From NCBI GenBank assembly GCA_965243805.1, contig OZ251577.1:1302001-1366000 (forward strand): a stretch of 64,000 nt of DNA. The letters run 5' to 3'. Below the pieces are notes generated by a model, which saw only the letters and a program-made list of their open reading frames with translations, had not been told where the DNA came from and made no database searches. Origin of the DNA: CATQHQ01 sp965243805 (GTDB lineage Bacteria > Gemmatimonadota > Gemmatimonadetes > Longimicrobiales > Gaopeijiaceae). Positions 17,543 through 27,104 of the stretch are shown here, one piece after another; the stretch's first letter is position 1; each line of letters starts with the position of its first letter. Both the position numbers and the translations under genes were made by a program.

Positions 17543-18712
17543 ATGTTGACGCGACGCACTCACCAACAGCGCTTCCCGACGATCCTGGCCGTTCTGATGG
17601 CGGCCGGTTGCGCTTCGTCGGGAGAAGCTTCGTCGGGAACCCCCTCACCGGTCACCAGGGTGCCAGCCCCGTCGCCAGAGGCCGCGCCGCCCAGCCTGGA
17701 AGCCTTCCGCTCTCCTGACGCCGCGTGCTACGACCGATCGGTCCAGCCCCAGACCTCGGTCGTGGACTCCCATGTCCACTTCCGCCCCTTCGGCGGTCCC
17801 GCCATTCCCTTCGACGACGTGATCGACTACATGAGGGAAACCGGCGTGCGCTTCGCCACTGTATACGGGATCGGCCAAACGTTGCCGGCGTCGTCCGAGT
17901 GCACCTACTACCTGGACTGTCTCGGTACCCCGGTCGTGCCGTCGCTTCGGAACGACTTCGTCAACGCAGCCAACATGGCGGCAAACCCGCCGCAAGGGGT
18001 CCACGTCACCCTGTCCATGAGCTTTCCAGACATGGCAAAGCCCGAAACCGTGCTGCCAGGGATGGAGCTGCTGGATCGGGAGTTCCCTGGGATGTTCCGC
18101 TGGATGGGCGAGGTCAACGTTGTCAAGCAGGCGATCTTCGGCAACGGGCACACGGCCGTATCGAGCGAAGCCATAGCCGAGTGGGAACCGTTCATGGCGA
18201 AGTTGCGCGAGCGCGACATCCCCCTTGCCCTTCACCTGGACCTGGGCAGCGACGAAGAGCCCCTCAAGTACCTTCCGCTGATGGAGGAAGTGCTCTCCCT
18301 GTACCCGGACAACAAGATCGTGTGGGTGCACATGGGACTCTCGCTCCAGCTCAAAGACATCCCCGCTCGGGAGCACATTCGGGTCGTGGAATCGTTGCTG
18401 GACCGCTACCCCAACCTGATGCTCGACATCGCCTGGCGCGTGATCGACGATCACTACTTCTCGAAGGAAGATCAGTTGCCGGAGTACGTCGCCTTTCTCA
18501 ACGAGTACTCGGAGCGAGTGCTGCCGGGAACCGACTTTCTCGCGTCGGGAAACAAGGATTTTGCCGTGTATAAAGAGGAGCTGGAAGTCACCAGTCGGAT
18601 CAACCATCACCTCGACGACGAAGCGTTCCGCAATATCGCTTTGGGACAAAACCACTTTCGCCTGTTGAAGCTGGACTACGAGGCACCGCCCGTGTGCCCC
18701 GCGAGTCCGTAG
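17543..18712 (+). CDS. Amidohydrolase-2 family lipoprotein
   Basis: The 389-residue protein has a lipoprotein signal (basic start, VLMAAGC lipobox) and a Ser/Pro-rich linker, then a TIM-barrel amidohydrolase domain. The metal-binding opening is VVDSHVHFRPFGG; later elements are LALHLDLGS, VWVHMGLS and the terminal Asp region RVLPGTDFLASG. Members of this family act on ring carboxylates, amides or related substrates; the substrate here cannot be told. It is probably anchored in the periplasm. It precedes the dipeptidyl-peptidase gene by 25 bp and may be co-transcribed with it. Confidence 0.85.
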   Translation: MLTRRTHQQRFPTILAVLMAAGCASSGEASSGTPSPVTRVPAPSPEAAPPSLEAFRSPDAACYDRSVQPQTSVVDSHVHFRPFGGPAIPFDDVIDYMRETGVRFATVYGIGQTLPASSECTYYLDCLGTPVVPSLRNDFVNAANMAANPPQGVHVTLSMSFPDMAKPETVLPGMELLDREFPGMFRWMGEVNVVKQAIFGNGHTAVSSEAIAEWEPFMAKLRERDIPLALHLDLGSDEEPLKYLPLMEEVLSLYPDNKIVWVHMGLSLQLKDIPAREHIRVVESLLDRYPNLMLDIAWRVIDDHYFSKEDQLPEYVAFLNEYSERVLPGTDFLASGNKDFAVYKEELEVTSRINHHLDDEAFRNIALGQNHFRLLKLDYEAPPVCPASP

Positions 18713-18737
18713 AATTCGCCTTCAAGGCCTGCCTCTC

Positions 18738-21155
18738 ATGCCTCCCATGATCGCACCTCCACCGCCTCCCATGATCGCACCCGCACCGACGACCCGGCCC
18801 ACTTCCTTCGCAACTGGTCTCGGCCGTTTCGCCCTCGCCGCCCTTCTGGCTATTGCGCCGCCCGCCGCTGGCCAAGCCGCTGCACAGGCTGCAGCGCAGG
18901 TCACGGAGCGAGACTACGCCCGGGCGGAGCAGTTTCTGCCGTGGAACGCGGCCAAGCTGGTGTCCGGGGATCAGGTCGCAGCCGAGTTCTTCGACGGCGA
19001 CCGTTTCTGGTTCAGGAGCCGCACGCCCACGGGTCACGAGTTCGTGGTGGTGGACCCGGCCGCCCCCTCCCGCGCCCCAGCGTTCGACCATGCGCGCTTG
19101 GCGGCCGCCCTCTCGCTGGCGGCGGACACGGCCTACGAAGGCTCGGCCCTGCCCTTCGACGAGTTCGAGTTCGTGGACGGGGGCAATGCGGTACGCTTTC
19201 ACGTCGCCGACTCGGTGCGCTGGACGTGCGAACTCGCCGGCTACGTGTGCTCGGGGCCGGACGCACTTCCCCAGCCCTCCGACGCCGAGCGACATTCGCC
19301 GGACGGCCGCTGGATCGCCTTCGTCCGGGAAGACAACCTTTGGATCCGGAACGCCGACGACGGCGACGAGACGCAGCTGAGCTTCGACGGCGAGGAGGAC
19401 TTTGGCTATGGCGCCGTCCCGGAGGGCTGCTGCCAGGAGATCACGAGCCGTCGGCAGGGAGTGGAGCGTTCGCCCGTCCTCCAGTGGTCCCCCGACTCCA
19501 GGCGGATCGCCACTCATCGCTACGACGAACGCAACGTCGAGCTCTTTCACCTGCTCGAAGCGGCCGACGGCAGGCCCGTCTTGCACTCGTGGGCGTATGC
19601 GCTGCCCGGCGACTCGGTTGTCCCCACATCCGAGCTTTGGATATTCGACGTTGAGAACGCAACCGCCGCGCGCGCCCAAGTCGATCCCCAGCCCGGCTTC
19701 TTCACTCGGGGCGACACAACCTACGCCGATGTGCAGTGGACCGCCGACGGCCGCCACGTCTTCTACACCCACCGAAGCCGAGACTTCAAGACGTACACGC
19801 TGTACAAAGTGGACGCGGCCACCGGCGCCGCCACCGAGCTGCTGGTGGAGAGCGGTCCGACCTACGTCGAGCTGAACCAACTCACGTACTCGCCGCCGGC
19901 GTGGCGGGTGCTTGGCAACGGCGACGAGTTCCTGTGGTGGTCGGAGCGGGACGGATTCGGACACCTGTACCTGTACGACGGCGACGGGACGCTCAAGAAC
20001 CGCGTCACCGAAGGCCCGTGGCTGGTGGCGGAGTTGATCGCGGTGGACGAGGAGAACCGCACGGTCTACTTCACAGCCGCCGGTCGCGAGGAGGGCCGTC
20101 ACCCGTACTTCACCCACTTCTACAGCGCCGGCTTGGACGGCTCCGACACTCGGCTGCTCACCCCCGAAGACGCCGTTCACAGGATCGTGGCATCGCCTTC
20201 GGGGCGCTACTTCGTCGATTCGTACTCGACGCCGGAGACGCCGCCGGTTGCGGTCGTGCGCGGGCGAGACGGCACCGCGCGCCTAACGGTGGAGACCGCC
20301 GACATCTCGCGGCTCGAGGAGGCCGGGTGGATTCCCCCAGTGCCGTTCGAGGCCCGAGGACGGGACGGCGTCACGCCTGTCTATGGACTTCTGTGGTTCC
20401 CGTCAAACTTCGATGCCCAGGTGAGCTATCCGGTGGTGGACTACATCTACCCCGGCCCCCAGATCGGCGCCGTCACCCGGTACGACTTTTCGGCCAGCGG
20501 ACGCGGCAACGGACGGGCGCTCGCCGAGCTGGGATTTGTCGTCTTCGCCGTAGACGCCTTCGGCACGCCGATGCGCTCAAAGGCGTTCCACGACGGCTAC
20601 TACGGCAACATGGGCGACAACGGCATCCCCGACCACATCTCGGCGCTGAAGGAGCTGGCGGGCCGGCACCCGCAGCTCGACTTGGGACGGGTCGGCATCT
20701 TTGGTCACTCCGGCGGCGGCTTCTCCTCCACCGACGCGCTCTTGCGCTACCCCGACTTCTACAAGGTCGCAGTGTCGGGCGCCGGCAACCACGACAATCG
20801 AGGCTATCACTTCCCCTGGGGCGAGAAGTACCAAGGCTTGCTTGAGAAGAACGCCGACGGTACCGACAACTACGACAGCCAAGCCAACCAGAACTTGGCG
20901 GAAAAGCTGGAAGGCAAGCTGCTCCTGCACTACGGAACGCTGGACGACAACGTGCATCCGAACATGACGATCCGCCTCGTGGACGAGCTGATCCGCCACA
21001 ACAAGGACTTCGACATGTTCGTGCTGCCCAACCGCAACCACGGCTACGCCAACGAGCCCTACGTGGTGCGCCGGACGTGGGACTACTTCGTTGAGCACCT
21101 CCTGGGCAAGGCACCGCCGAAGGAGTACGAGATCACGGGGCCGGGCGGGGAGTAG
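18738..21155 (+). CDS. Dipeptidyl-peptidase IV-type S9 serine peptidase, exported
   Basis: The 805-residue protein has a signal peptide (start near 18738, hydrophobic FALAALLAIAPPAAG), an eight-bladed-type DPP4 N-terminal propeller, and a C-terminal alpha/beta-hydrolase domain. The catalytic Ser658 sits in GHSGGGF; the Asp is in the LDDNVHP region and the His in NRNHGYAN. Such enzymes release dipeptides, often Xaa-Pro, in the periplasm. The start region contains a 17-bp repeat of CCTCCCATGATCGCACC with alternative ATGs, so the exact start is uncertain. Its last 23 bp overlap the methyltransferase gene read from the other strand. Confidence 0.92.
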   Translation: MPPMIAPPPPPMIAPAPTTRPTSFATGLGRFALAALLAIAPPAAGQAAAQAAAQVTERDYARAEQFLPWNAAKLVSGDQVAAEFFDGDRFWFRSRTPTGHEFVVVDPAAPSRAPAFDHARLAAALSLAADTAYEGSALPFDEFEFVDGGNAVRFHVADSVRWTCELAGYVCSGPDALPQPSDAERHSPDGRWIAFVREDNLWIRNADDGDETQLSFDGEEDFGYGAVPEGCCQEITSRRQGVERSPVLQWSPDSRRIATHRYDERNVELFHLLEAADGRPVLHSWAYALPGDSVVPTSELWIFDVENATAARAQVDPQPGFFTRGDTTYADVQWTADGRHVFYTHRSRDFKTYTLYKVDAATGAATELLVESGPTYVELNQLTYSPPAWRVLGNGDEFLWWSERDGFGHLYLYDGDGTLKNRVTEGPWLVAELIAVDEENRTVYFTAAGREEGRHPYFTHFYSAGLDGSDTRLLTPEDAVHRIVASPSGRYFVDSYSTPETPPVAVVRGRDGTARLTVETADISRLEEAGWIPPVPFEARGRDGVTPVYGLLWFPSNFDAQVSYPVVDYIYPGPQIGAVTRYDFSASGRGNGRALAELGFVVFAVDAFGTPMRSKAFHDGYYGNMGDNGIPDHISALKELAGRHPQLDLGRVGIFGHSGGGFSSTDALLRYPDFYKVAVSGAGNHDNRGYHFPWGEKYQGLLEKNADGTDNYDSQANQNLAEKLEGKLLLHYGTLDDNVHPNMTIRLVDELIRHNKDFDMFVLPNRNHGYANEPYVVRRTWDYFVEHLLGKAPPKEYEITGPGGE

Positions 21156-21882
21156 CGGCAGCCTTTCGGAACGTCCAGCCGCCGTAGAGGAAGCTCTTGT
21201 AGAAGGGGCGGGCGGCCTCGAAGCCTGCGTCCAGGGCAAGAGCGACGGTGTGCTCGGGCGAGGCGAAGTGGATGCCGGTGCGGATCCGCTCTTCGAAGTG
21301 CGGCCTTTCCTTGGGGTCCATGCCCATGAGCGTCCAGTAGCGCTGCCACGCGGGCATGTACTGGGCGTATTCGTCGGAGCCTGGATCGCCCTGGAGGTCG
21401 AAGAGGACGAAAACTCCGCCCGGCTTGACCCTTTCGGCTATTGCCCTGAGCAGCGACGCCTTGCCGTCGTCGCCGTCGTGTGGAACGAAGTGGAGCACAT
21501 TGATCAGCGTTGCGGCATCGAACAAGGGCGGCACGACCACATCTTGGGCGTAACCCAGTTGATACGTGATCTCGTTGACGTTCCCGGCCTCCTCGACCCG
21601 GTGCTTGGCCAAGTCCAGCATCTGGCGGGAGGGGTCCACGCCATGGAGGGACAGGTCAGGGCGCGCCCACTTGAGGGTGACCAGCTCAATGCCCGTGCCG
21701 GCGCCGACAACCAGCACTCGGCCGCGCACTGGCAGATCGGGGTCCAGAAGCGCCGCGACCATGGGAAAGAGCGTCTCGTACCCCGGGATCACTCGGCGGG
21801 CCAGCTCCTCGTACTCCTCGCCGTACTCGCCCTCGAAGTCGAAGGCCTCGGTGTTCATCCGGTTGGATGGCTCGGCATTCAT
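21133..21882 (-). CDS. Class I SAM-dependent methyltransferase
   Basis: The 249-residue protein has the Rossmann methyltransferase motifs: VLVVGAGTGIEL (motif I), LHGVDPSRQML (acidic ribose contact), DAATLINVLHFVP (motif IV) and RVKPGGVFVLFDL (post-motif III). The substrate is unknown. ATG 21882 is chosen because GGAG lies upstream; ATG 21858 is an alternative. A longer frame upstream of 21882 runs through a simple 16-bp repeat and is unlikely to be coding. Confidence 0.85.
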   Translation of the reverse strand: MNAEPSNRMNTEAFDFEGEYGEEYEELARRVIPGYETLFPMVAALLDPDLPVRGRVLVVGAGTGIELVTLKWARPDLSLHGVDPSRQMLDLAKHRVEEAGNVNEITYQLGYAQDVVVPPLFDAATLINVLHFVPHDGDDGKASLLRAIAERVKPGGVFVLFDLQGDPGSDEYAQYMPAWQRYWTLMGMDPKERPHFEERIRTGIHFASPEHTVALALDAGFEAARPFYKSFLYGGWTFRKAAATPRPAP

Positions 21883-21922
21883 TTCGGCTGGCTGGCTCCG
21901 CACGAGAGCGACTTGGGAGTTC

Positions 21923-21970
21923 GTCCGGCGTCCGGTCCGTCCGGCGTCCGGTCCGTCCGGCGTCCGGTCC
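21923..21970. repeat. Three exact tandem copies of a 16-bp unit
   Basis: GTCCGGCGTCCGGTCC is repeated at 21923, 21939 and 21955, followed by a partial copy. It lies between the divergent methyltransferase and carbamoylase-type genes, and could regulate either or act as a slippage-prone spacer. Confidence 0.85.
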
Positions 21971-22033
21971 GTCCGGTCGCGCACCGGCACTGTTGCGCTT
22001 GCCCCGGCGGGCTGTCAAGCGTCATTTAGGAAG

Positions 22034-23362
22034 ATGGAAAACCACTCGCGACGGGAGTTCGTGAAGTCTGCGGCAGCCCCGATGGCAGTGTTGGTGGCCA
22101 GTGCGGCGGGGACGCCCGGGGGCCGCCACCAGCTTCCCCAGGTGGACGCGGAGCGCGTGAACCGGATCATCGCCGACTTTCGGCGGTTCGGGGGTACGCC
22201 GGAGGGTGGCACCACGCGATTGGCCTACAGCGACGAGGACATCGCCGGGCAGGAGTACGCCGCCGGGGTGATGAGACGGGCCGGACTGGAGGTCGCCACC
22301 GACTTGGCCGGAAACCTGGTGGGCCGACGGCCGGGAAGCGATCCGGCCCTGCAGGACCGTCCGATCGTCGTGGGGTCCCACCTGGACACGGTGCCCCAGG
22401 GCGGGAGCTACGACGGCCAAGTGGGGTCGGCGAGTGCGATGGAGACGGCACTTGTCCTGCATGACCATGGACTCGCCCTTCGGCATCCGCTGGAAGTGGT
22501 GGTCTTCCAGAACGAGGAGGGCGGGAAGACCGGTAGCCGGGCGCTCGTCGGGCGAGTCGACCCCTTCGAGCTCGAGATCGAGACGGCATCCGGGTTCACG
22601 ATCGGAGAAGGGATCGCGCGTCTGGGCGGCGACCCGAATCGACTGGCCGAAGCGCGCCGCAAGCCGGGCTCCATGGCCGGGTTTCTGGAGGTGCACATCG
22701 AGCAGGGGGCGTACCTGGAAGCCGCCGGAACCCAGATCGGGGTCGTGGAGGGCATCGTGGGCATCCGCCGGTGGAATGTCGTCGCCACGGGCGTTGCGAA
22801 CCACGCCGGGACGACGCCGATGAACCAGCGACGGGACGCCTTGGTGGCCGCGGCCGACTTCGTCCGCGCCGTACACGATGTGGCCTTGAGCATGGAGGGG
22901 CGGCAGGTGGCCACGGTGGGGCGAGTGGAGGCGAGGCCCGGGGCACCCAATGTGGTGCCCGGCGTGGTGGAGGTCTCCCTTGAAGTGCGGGACCTGTCAA
23001 TGGCCAAGATCGACAGCGTGTTCGCCGAGATCGAGTCCCGTGCAGCACTGATTTCGGAAGTGCGCGGTGTCGCCTTCGCCTTCGACCGGTTCTACGAGAG
23101 CCTGGCCGCGCCCACCGACGAGCGCTTCCGGGAGATCGTGGAGGCGTCGGCGGACGCATTGGGCTATTCCCACGCCCGAATGCCCTCTGGAGCGGGACAC
23201 GACGCCCAGAGCATGGCGGAGTTGGGGCCTGTGGGAATGATCTTCGTGCCGAGCAGGGACGGGATCAGCCACTCCCCCCTGGAGTACACGGAGCCCGAGG
23301 ATGTGGTACGCGGCGCGAACGTGCTGTTGCGGTCGGTCCTGGCGCTCGACCAAGCCGTCTGA
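22034..23362 (+). CDS. M20-family amidase/hydantoinase-carbamoylase, Tat-exported
   Basis: The 442-residue Zn-dependent hydrolase resembles N-carbamoyl-L-amino-acid hydrolases and allantoate amidohydrolases. The N-terminus has a twin-arginine signal (SRREFVKSAAAPMAV). Metal-site motifs are VVGSHLDTVPQGG, the bridging Asp in YDGQVG, FQNEEGG and EVHIEQG. The dimerisation lid carries GVANHAGTTPMNQRRDAL, and the last metal ligand region is SGAGHDAQ and ISHSPLEY. The start is ATG 22034. The substrate, an N-carbamoyl or N-acyl amide, is not resolved. It converges on ilvE with a 20-bp gap. Confidence 0.88.
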   Translation: MENHSRREFVKSAAAPMAVLVASAAGTPGGRHQLPQVDAERVNRIIADFRRFGGTPEGGTTRLAYSDEDIAGQEYAAGVMRRAGLEVATDLAGNLVGRRPGSDPALQDRPIVVGSHLDTVPQGGSYDGQVGSASAMETALVLHDHGLALRHPLEVVVFQNEEGGKTGSRALVGRVDPFELEIETASGFTIGEGIARLGGDPNRLAEARRKPGSMAGFLEVHIEQGAYLEAAGTQIGVVEGIVGIRRWNVVATGVANHAGTTPMNQRRDALVAAADFVRAVHDVALSMEGRQVATVGRVEARPGAPNVVPGVVEVSLEVRDLSMAKIDSVFAEIESRAALISEVRGVAFAFDRFYESLAAPTDERFREIVEASADALGYSHARMPSGAGHDAQSMAELGPVGMIFVPSRDGISHSPLEYTEPEDVVRGANVLLRSVLALDQAV

Positions 23363-23382
23363 CCGACGCTTGCAAGCTGGGG

Positions 23383-24318
23383 CTACTCCACGTACCGAAC
23401 CCAGTCCCACGGATCGGGCGCGGCCCCACGCGCAACTTCCAGATAGCGAGTCTGCAGTCGCTCGGTCACCGGTCCGCGCCGGCCCTCGCCGATCTTGATC
23501 CCATCCACAGAGCGGATCGGCGTCACCTCCGACGCGGTCCCCGTGAAGAAAAGCTCGTCGGCAGCGTAGAGCATCTCGCGGGTGACCAACTGCTCCCGAA
23601 CCCGGTATCCCATCTCCTCAGCGATTTTGATGACAGAGTGGCGAGTGATCCCCGAGAGGGAAGTGCCGTCCAGGATCGGCGTGACGACCTCGCCGTCCAC
23701 AACCATGAAGAGGTTCTGGCCGCTGCCTTCGCTCACCAAGCCGCTGGGTCCCAGTCCGATCGCCTCCACGTAGCCGTGGGCGACGGCTTCGAGCACCATA
23801 AGCTGGGAGACTAGGTAGTTGCCCGCCGACTTGGCGCCGCTGGGAAGGGTGTTGGGCGCAGGCCGGTTCCACGACGACACGCCCACGTCCACGCCGTTCT
23901 TGAGCCCCTCTTCGCCCAGGTAGGCGCCCCACGGCCACATGGGGATGTACGTCTCGATCGGGCTGTGCTCCGGGTTCATTCCCGACGACCCGAAGCCTCG
24001 CAGGACCATGGGCCGCACATAGCACGACGAAAGCCCGTTCTTCTTGATCGTGGCGATCGTCGCGTCGGCCAGATCGTCCACCGTGTAGGCAGGCTCCATG
24101 CGGTAGGTGCGGCTGGACGCCATGAGCCGGCGCAGGTGGGCGTCGAGCCGGAAGACGGCCGGACCGCGCTCGGTCTCGTAGCAACGGATGCCCTCGAAGA
24201 CCGACGCGGCGAACTGCACTGCCAGGCTGAGGACATGGATCTGGGCGTCCTCCCAGCGGATGAACTCGCCGTCCTTCCAGATCCAGGGGCTCCCTTCCAG
24301 CTTGCCGACTGCGCCCAT
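23383..24318 (-). CDS. ilvE: Branched-chain amino acid aminotransferase
   Basis: The 311-residue PLP fold-type IV enzyme interconverts Leu, Ile and Val with their 2-oxo acids. The PLP lysine is in SGAKSAGNYLVSQ. The phosphate and cofactor contacts are GLVSEGSGQNLF, SLSGITRHS and FFTGTASEVTPI. The start ATG 24318 is 4 bp after the cupin stop codon, so the two genes form an operon. No other branched-chain genes are nearby. Confidence 0.95.
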   Translation of the reverse strand: MGAVGKLEGSPWIWKDGEFIRWEDAQIHVLSLAVQFAASVFEGIRCYETERGPAVFRLDAHLRRLMASSRTYRMEPAYTVDDLADATIATIKKNGLSSCYVRPMVLRGFGSSGMNPEHSPIETYIPMWPWGAYLGEEGLKNGVDVGVSSWNRPAPNTLPSGAKSAGNYLVSQLMVLEAVAHGYVEAIGLGPSGLVSEGSGQNLFMVVDGEVVTPILDGTSLSGITRHSVIKIAEEMGYRVREQLVTREMLYAADELFFTGTASEVTPIRSVDGIKIGEGRRGPVTERLQTRYLEVARGAAPDPWDWVRYVE

Positions 24319-24322
24319 GACG

Positions 24323-24727
24323 CTAGTCCTCCTCCACCGGTGCTGGGTCGGCGGGCTGGGCGCGCAAGTAGGCGTCGGTCCCGTCCAGCCAGTCTTGCCG
24401 GGGCGGCGTGAACACGTCCACGTCCAGGGTGTCCTCCAGAGCGACCGCCTCGTGGGGCACATTGCTGGGCAGGTGCAGGACCTCGCCGCTGCGCACCACC
24501 AGCGCCTGCGGCCCGTCGTCGCCGATCCGGAACTGAAGCGCGCCCTCGATCACGTAGGTGATCTGCTCGTTGTCGTGGGAGTGCATCGGCACGAGGGCAC
24601 CCTTCTTGAGGTAGACGTGGGCCAGCATCGCCCGCTCGCCCGTGATGAGGCTGCGGGAGATGCGAGGGTTCAGCTCTTCCTTGGGGAGGTCGGCAACGCG
24701 GTAGTGACGGACCTGGGCGTGGCTCAA
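24323..24727 (-). CDS. Cupin-domain protein
   Basis: This is a small single-domain cupin of 134 residues. The first metal-binding motif is PMHSHDNEQITYVIEGALQF (two His and Glu) and the second is LHLPSNVPHEAV (His). A TTG start at 24727 is favoured because GGAG lies 7-8 bp upstream; a longer frame begins at TTG 24814 without a clear site. Cupins of this kind are metal-dependent enzymes or sensors, and its direct link to ilvE gives no firm substrate. The ATG-proximal spacing to ilvE is 4 bp. Confidence 0.75.
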   Translation of the reverse strand: MSHAQVRHYRVADLPKEELNPRISRSLITGERAMLAHVYLKKGALVPMHSHDNEQITYVIEGALQFRIGDDGPQALVVRSGEVLHLPSNVPHEAVALEDTLDVDVFTPPRQDWLDGTDAYLRAQPADPAPVEED

Positions 24728-24952
24728 CGGAGGCTCCGGGAGTGGCAGGGCGGTTGACAAGGGCCTATGGGAAGGCGGGCGGGCGCGAAGGGGCCAGCTT
24801 CCGCGAACCGTCAATTGTGGTACGACTGGGGTTGGATGGGAAGGCCGACGCCACGCGCCAGCCGGGAGCGGCCAGCCGTCGGATGCTCCCGACGACCAGC
24901 CGCTCCCTCGATGGCCGGCTCCCCGACGGCCGGCTCCCTCGACTGCCAGCGA

Positions 24953-25456
24953 TTAGGCCGGATCGTTCACCCGCGACCCTTCGTCTTCGGGGTCGTCGTC
25001 CTCCCGACCCAGCGCGGGGCACGCCGCGCGCCAGCTGTTCGGCGCTTGGGCATCCGGCCTGTACAGAACGAAGACGCCTCCGTTCCGGCACGCGTCCTTC
25101 CGAAGCGCGCGCGCCATGCACTGGCGGAAGGCGTCCAGCTCCCGCCGGTCCGTCGCGTTCTCGACCGTGCATATGGCCTCGGTCGCGTCGGGCGCGTCCT
25201 GGGGCTGCGTCGAGCCCTCGTCCAGGTCGGCGAGGCGGTAGGACCGGTCGCCGCCGGCGAAGGCGATCTGCACGGGGCCGCCCAGGCTCGCGGCGGAGGC
25301 GAAGATCTGCGCCCAGGGGTTGATGGTGGTCTCGGGGGTCTCGCGGGGCTCGTCCGCGATCTTGGTGGGGGTGGCGTCGTCGTCGCAGGCGACGGCCACG
25401 ACGGCCAGCGCCAGCACGGCGAAGACCGTCCGCCCGATGGAAGTCATGGTGCTCAT
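24953..25456 (-). CDS. Small lipoprotein of unknown function
   Basis: The 167-residue product starts at ATG 25456 with AGGAG 7 bp upstream. It has a lipoprotein signal (FAVLALAVVAVAC followed by Asp-Asp-Asp). The mature part has four further Cys residues (ICTVEN, QCMARAL, KDACRNGG, AACPALG), consistent with disulfides in the periplasm. It ends in an acidic tail (GREDDDPEDEG). I do not recognise a domain. It is read divergently from the propeller lipoprotein at 25660. Confidence 0.7.
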   Translation of the reverse strand: MSTMTSIGRTVFAVLALAVVAVACDDDATPTKIADEPRETPETTINPWAQIFASAASLGGPVQIAFAGGDRSYRLADLDEGSTQPQDAPDATEAICTVENATDRRELDAFRQCMARALRKDACRNGGVFVLYRPDAQAPNSWRAACPALGREDDDPEDEGSRVNDPA

Positions 25457-25659
25457 GATCGCTCCTGGCGATAGGGTTCCCGACCGCTGCGGCCGCCGGC
25501 AGTGGCGGGCCCGCGCTCGGGGTTGTGCCAGTACGTACCCCCGGCGCCGGAAAGGGTTCCATCGGACCTTCCGGGCAACCGAACGGACGATTATCTTCTT
25601 CCCACGAGCAACCGTACATGCGCCGCCCCGCAACGTCTCGCCCTCGCACGGAAAGAATC

Positions 25660-27012
25660 ATGGCCGACTCCCAGAACCGCCTCGTCGCCCTCCAGAACCG
25701 CTTCGCCGCATGGCTGTCCGTCCGCTCGATCCGGCCTCTCGCCGCGCTCGCAACCGTCGGCGCACTGGTCGGTTGCGGCGACGCCGGAAGCGGAAGCGGA
25801 GACGCCACGGGCTTGGGCGGCCCCGACGCACCGCTGTCCGCAGTCACCGAAGACCTCTACACGGTGGGCGCCATCGACGGCGAGGAGTGGGAGACGTTCG
25901 GCAACGTCAGCTCGGTGGCGTTCGACCGCGACGGCAATCTGCACATCTTCGACTTGGGCGCCGGCCAAGTCCCGGTCGTGACACCCGACGGCTCCCTGCT
26001 TCGGATCGTAGGCAAGCCGGGCGAAGGGCCGGGCGAGATCACCAACCCGAGGTCGGCGGTGCTGCTCCCGGACGGGCGGGTCGCGGTCTTCGAGTTCGCC
26101 TTTCCCGGTTCGTTCGAGATCTTCGGCTCGGACGGGGCGCACTTGGAGACGCTCTCGGTGGACATCACCAAGGGCGTGCCGGGCAGCACGCTGACCCCGT
26201 TGCCGGACGGCGGACTGCTGACCGCCGGCGGGGGCCGCATCCAAATCGGCGGGGCTGGATCGTCCGACGAAGACGAAGAAGCGGACGAGCCCACCGAGAA
26301 CCGACGCCCGCTCCAGGTGTTCGCCCTCGACGGGTCCGATCCCCGCACCTTCTACGAAGCGTGGGACTTGCCGCCCGCCGGCGAAGGGGAAGAGGCGAGG
26401 GCATCCAACGAAGCAGGCGAAACCACGATGGTGCTGCAAATGGCCCGGGTCCGCGCGTTCGAGCCGGGTCTGCACTTCGCTGCGCTCTCCGACGGCCGCG
26501 TGGCGTTGGCCGACTCTACGGGCTGGCGGGTCAAGCTCGTGAACCCGGACGGCAGCTTGGCGGGGACGCTGGAGCGCCCCATCGCGCCATTGCCGGTGAC
26601 CTCTTCCATTGCGGACGAGGAGCGCGCCCGTCGCCTGGAAGCGCTGACGGGGACCAGGCCGCGCCTTTCGATCATCGGGGCGAGTTCGGCCGAGGTGCCC
26701 GCAGCCGTCATGGATGCTATGCGCCGCAGCACGGAGGACATGATCTTCGCCGACGAGGTGCCCGTCATCGCCAACTTGGCGGTGGACTGGGAGGACCGCA
26801 TCTGGGTGGCGCGGTCCAGCACGGGCGGTGAAAACGGGGCTACGGACATCGCCACTCCCGCCGGCGAGTACGTGGGCACTCTGCCGTCCGACGGCACAAG
26901 AATCCCCGACGCCTTCGGCCCCAACGGCCTGATGGCCTACATCGAGTCGGACGATCTGGGCGTCCAGACCGTGCGCGTCATCCGGCTGGTGTCGCTGGAC
27001 CGGCAGGGGTAG
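25660..27012 (+). CDS. Six-bladed beta-propeller lipoprotein
   Basis: The 450-residue product starts at ATG 25660 after a GGAAAG site and has the lipobox VGALVGCG. The mature protein carries the hallmark GEGPGE motif (KPGEGPGEITNPRSA), repeated D.DGNLHIFD-like blade strands and closing blades near the C-terminus (LAVDWEDRIWVAR). An acidic, low-complexity insert (SSDEDEEADEPTEN) sits mid-protein. Two paralogues occur in this window, at 29624-32478 and 34363-35445. Propellers of this type are abundant in Bacteroidota and Gemmatimonadota; their ligands are unknown. Confidence 0.82.
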   Translation: MADSQNRLVALQNRFAAWLSVRSIRPLAALATVGALVGCGDAGSGSGDATGLGGPDAPLSAVTEDLYTVGAIDGEEWETFGNVSSVAFDRDGNLHIFDLGAGQVPVVTPDGSLLRIVGKPGEGPGEITNPRSAVLLPDGRVAVFEFAFPGSFEIFGSDGAHLETLSVDITKGVPGSTLTPLPDGGLLTAGGGRIQIGGAGSSDEDEEADEPTENRRPLQVFALDGSDPRTFYEAWDLPPAGEGEEARASNEAGETTMVLQMARVRAFEPGLHFAALSDGRVALADSTGWRVKLVNPDGSLAGTLERPIAPLPVTSSIADEERARRLEALTGTRPRLSIIGASSAEVPAAVMDAMRRSTEDMIFADEVPVIANLAVDWEDRIWVARSSTGGENGATDIATPAGEYVGTLPSDGTRIPDAFGPNGLMAYIESDDLGVQTVRVIRLVSLDRQG

Positions 27013-27075
27013 CGGTTACGCCGACGGTCCCATCCGCCAGCAGCAGGCGGCGGCGCGTGCGCTGTCGCCTTCCTT

Positions 27076-27093
27076 ACAAGGGGGTGCCCCTGT
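27076..27093. terminator. Hairpin between convergent genes
   Basis: ACAAGGGG and CCCCTGT pair over seven base pairs with one bulged A and a three-base loop. It lies between the propeller lipoprotein stop (27012) and the facing small membrane-protein gene (stop 27105). A weaker CCGCC/GGCGG hairpin is at 27034-27050. Neither has a clear T tract. Confidence 0.35.
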
Positions 27094-27104
27094 CTGTCAG
27101 TCGG

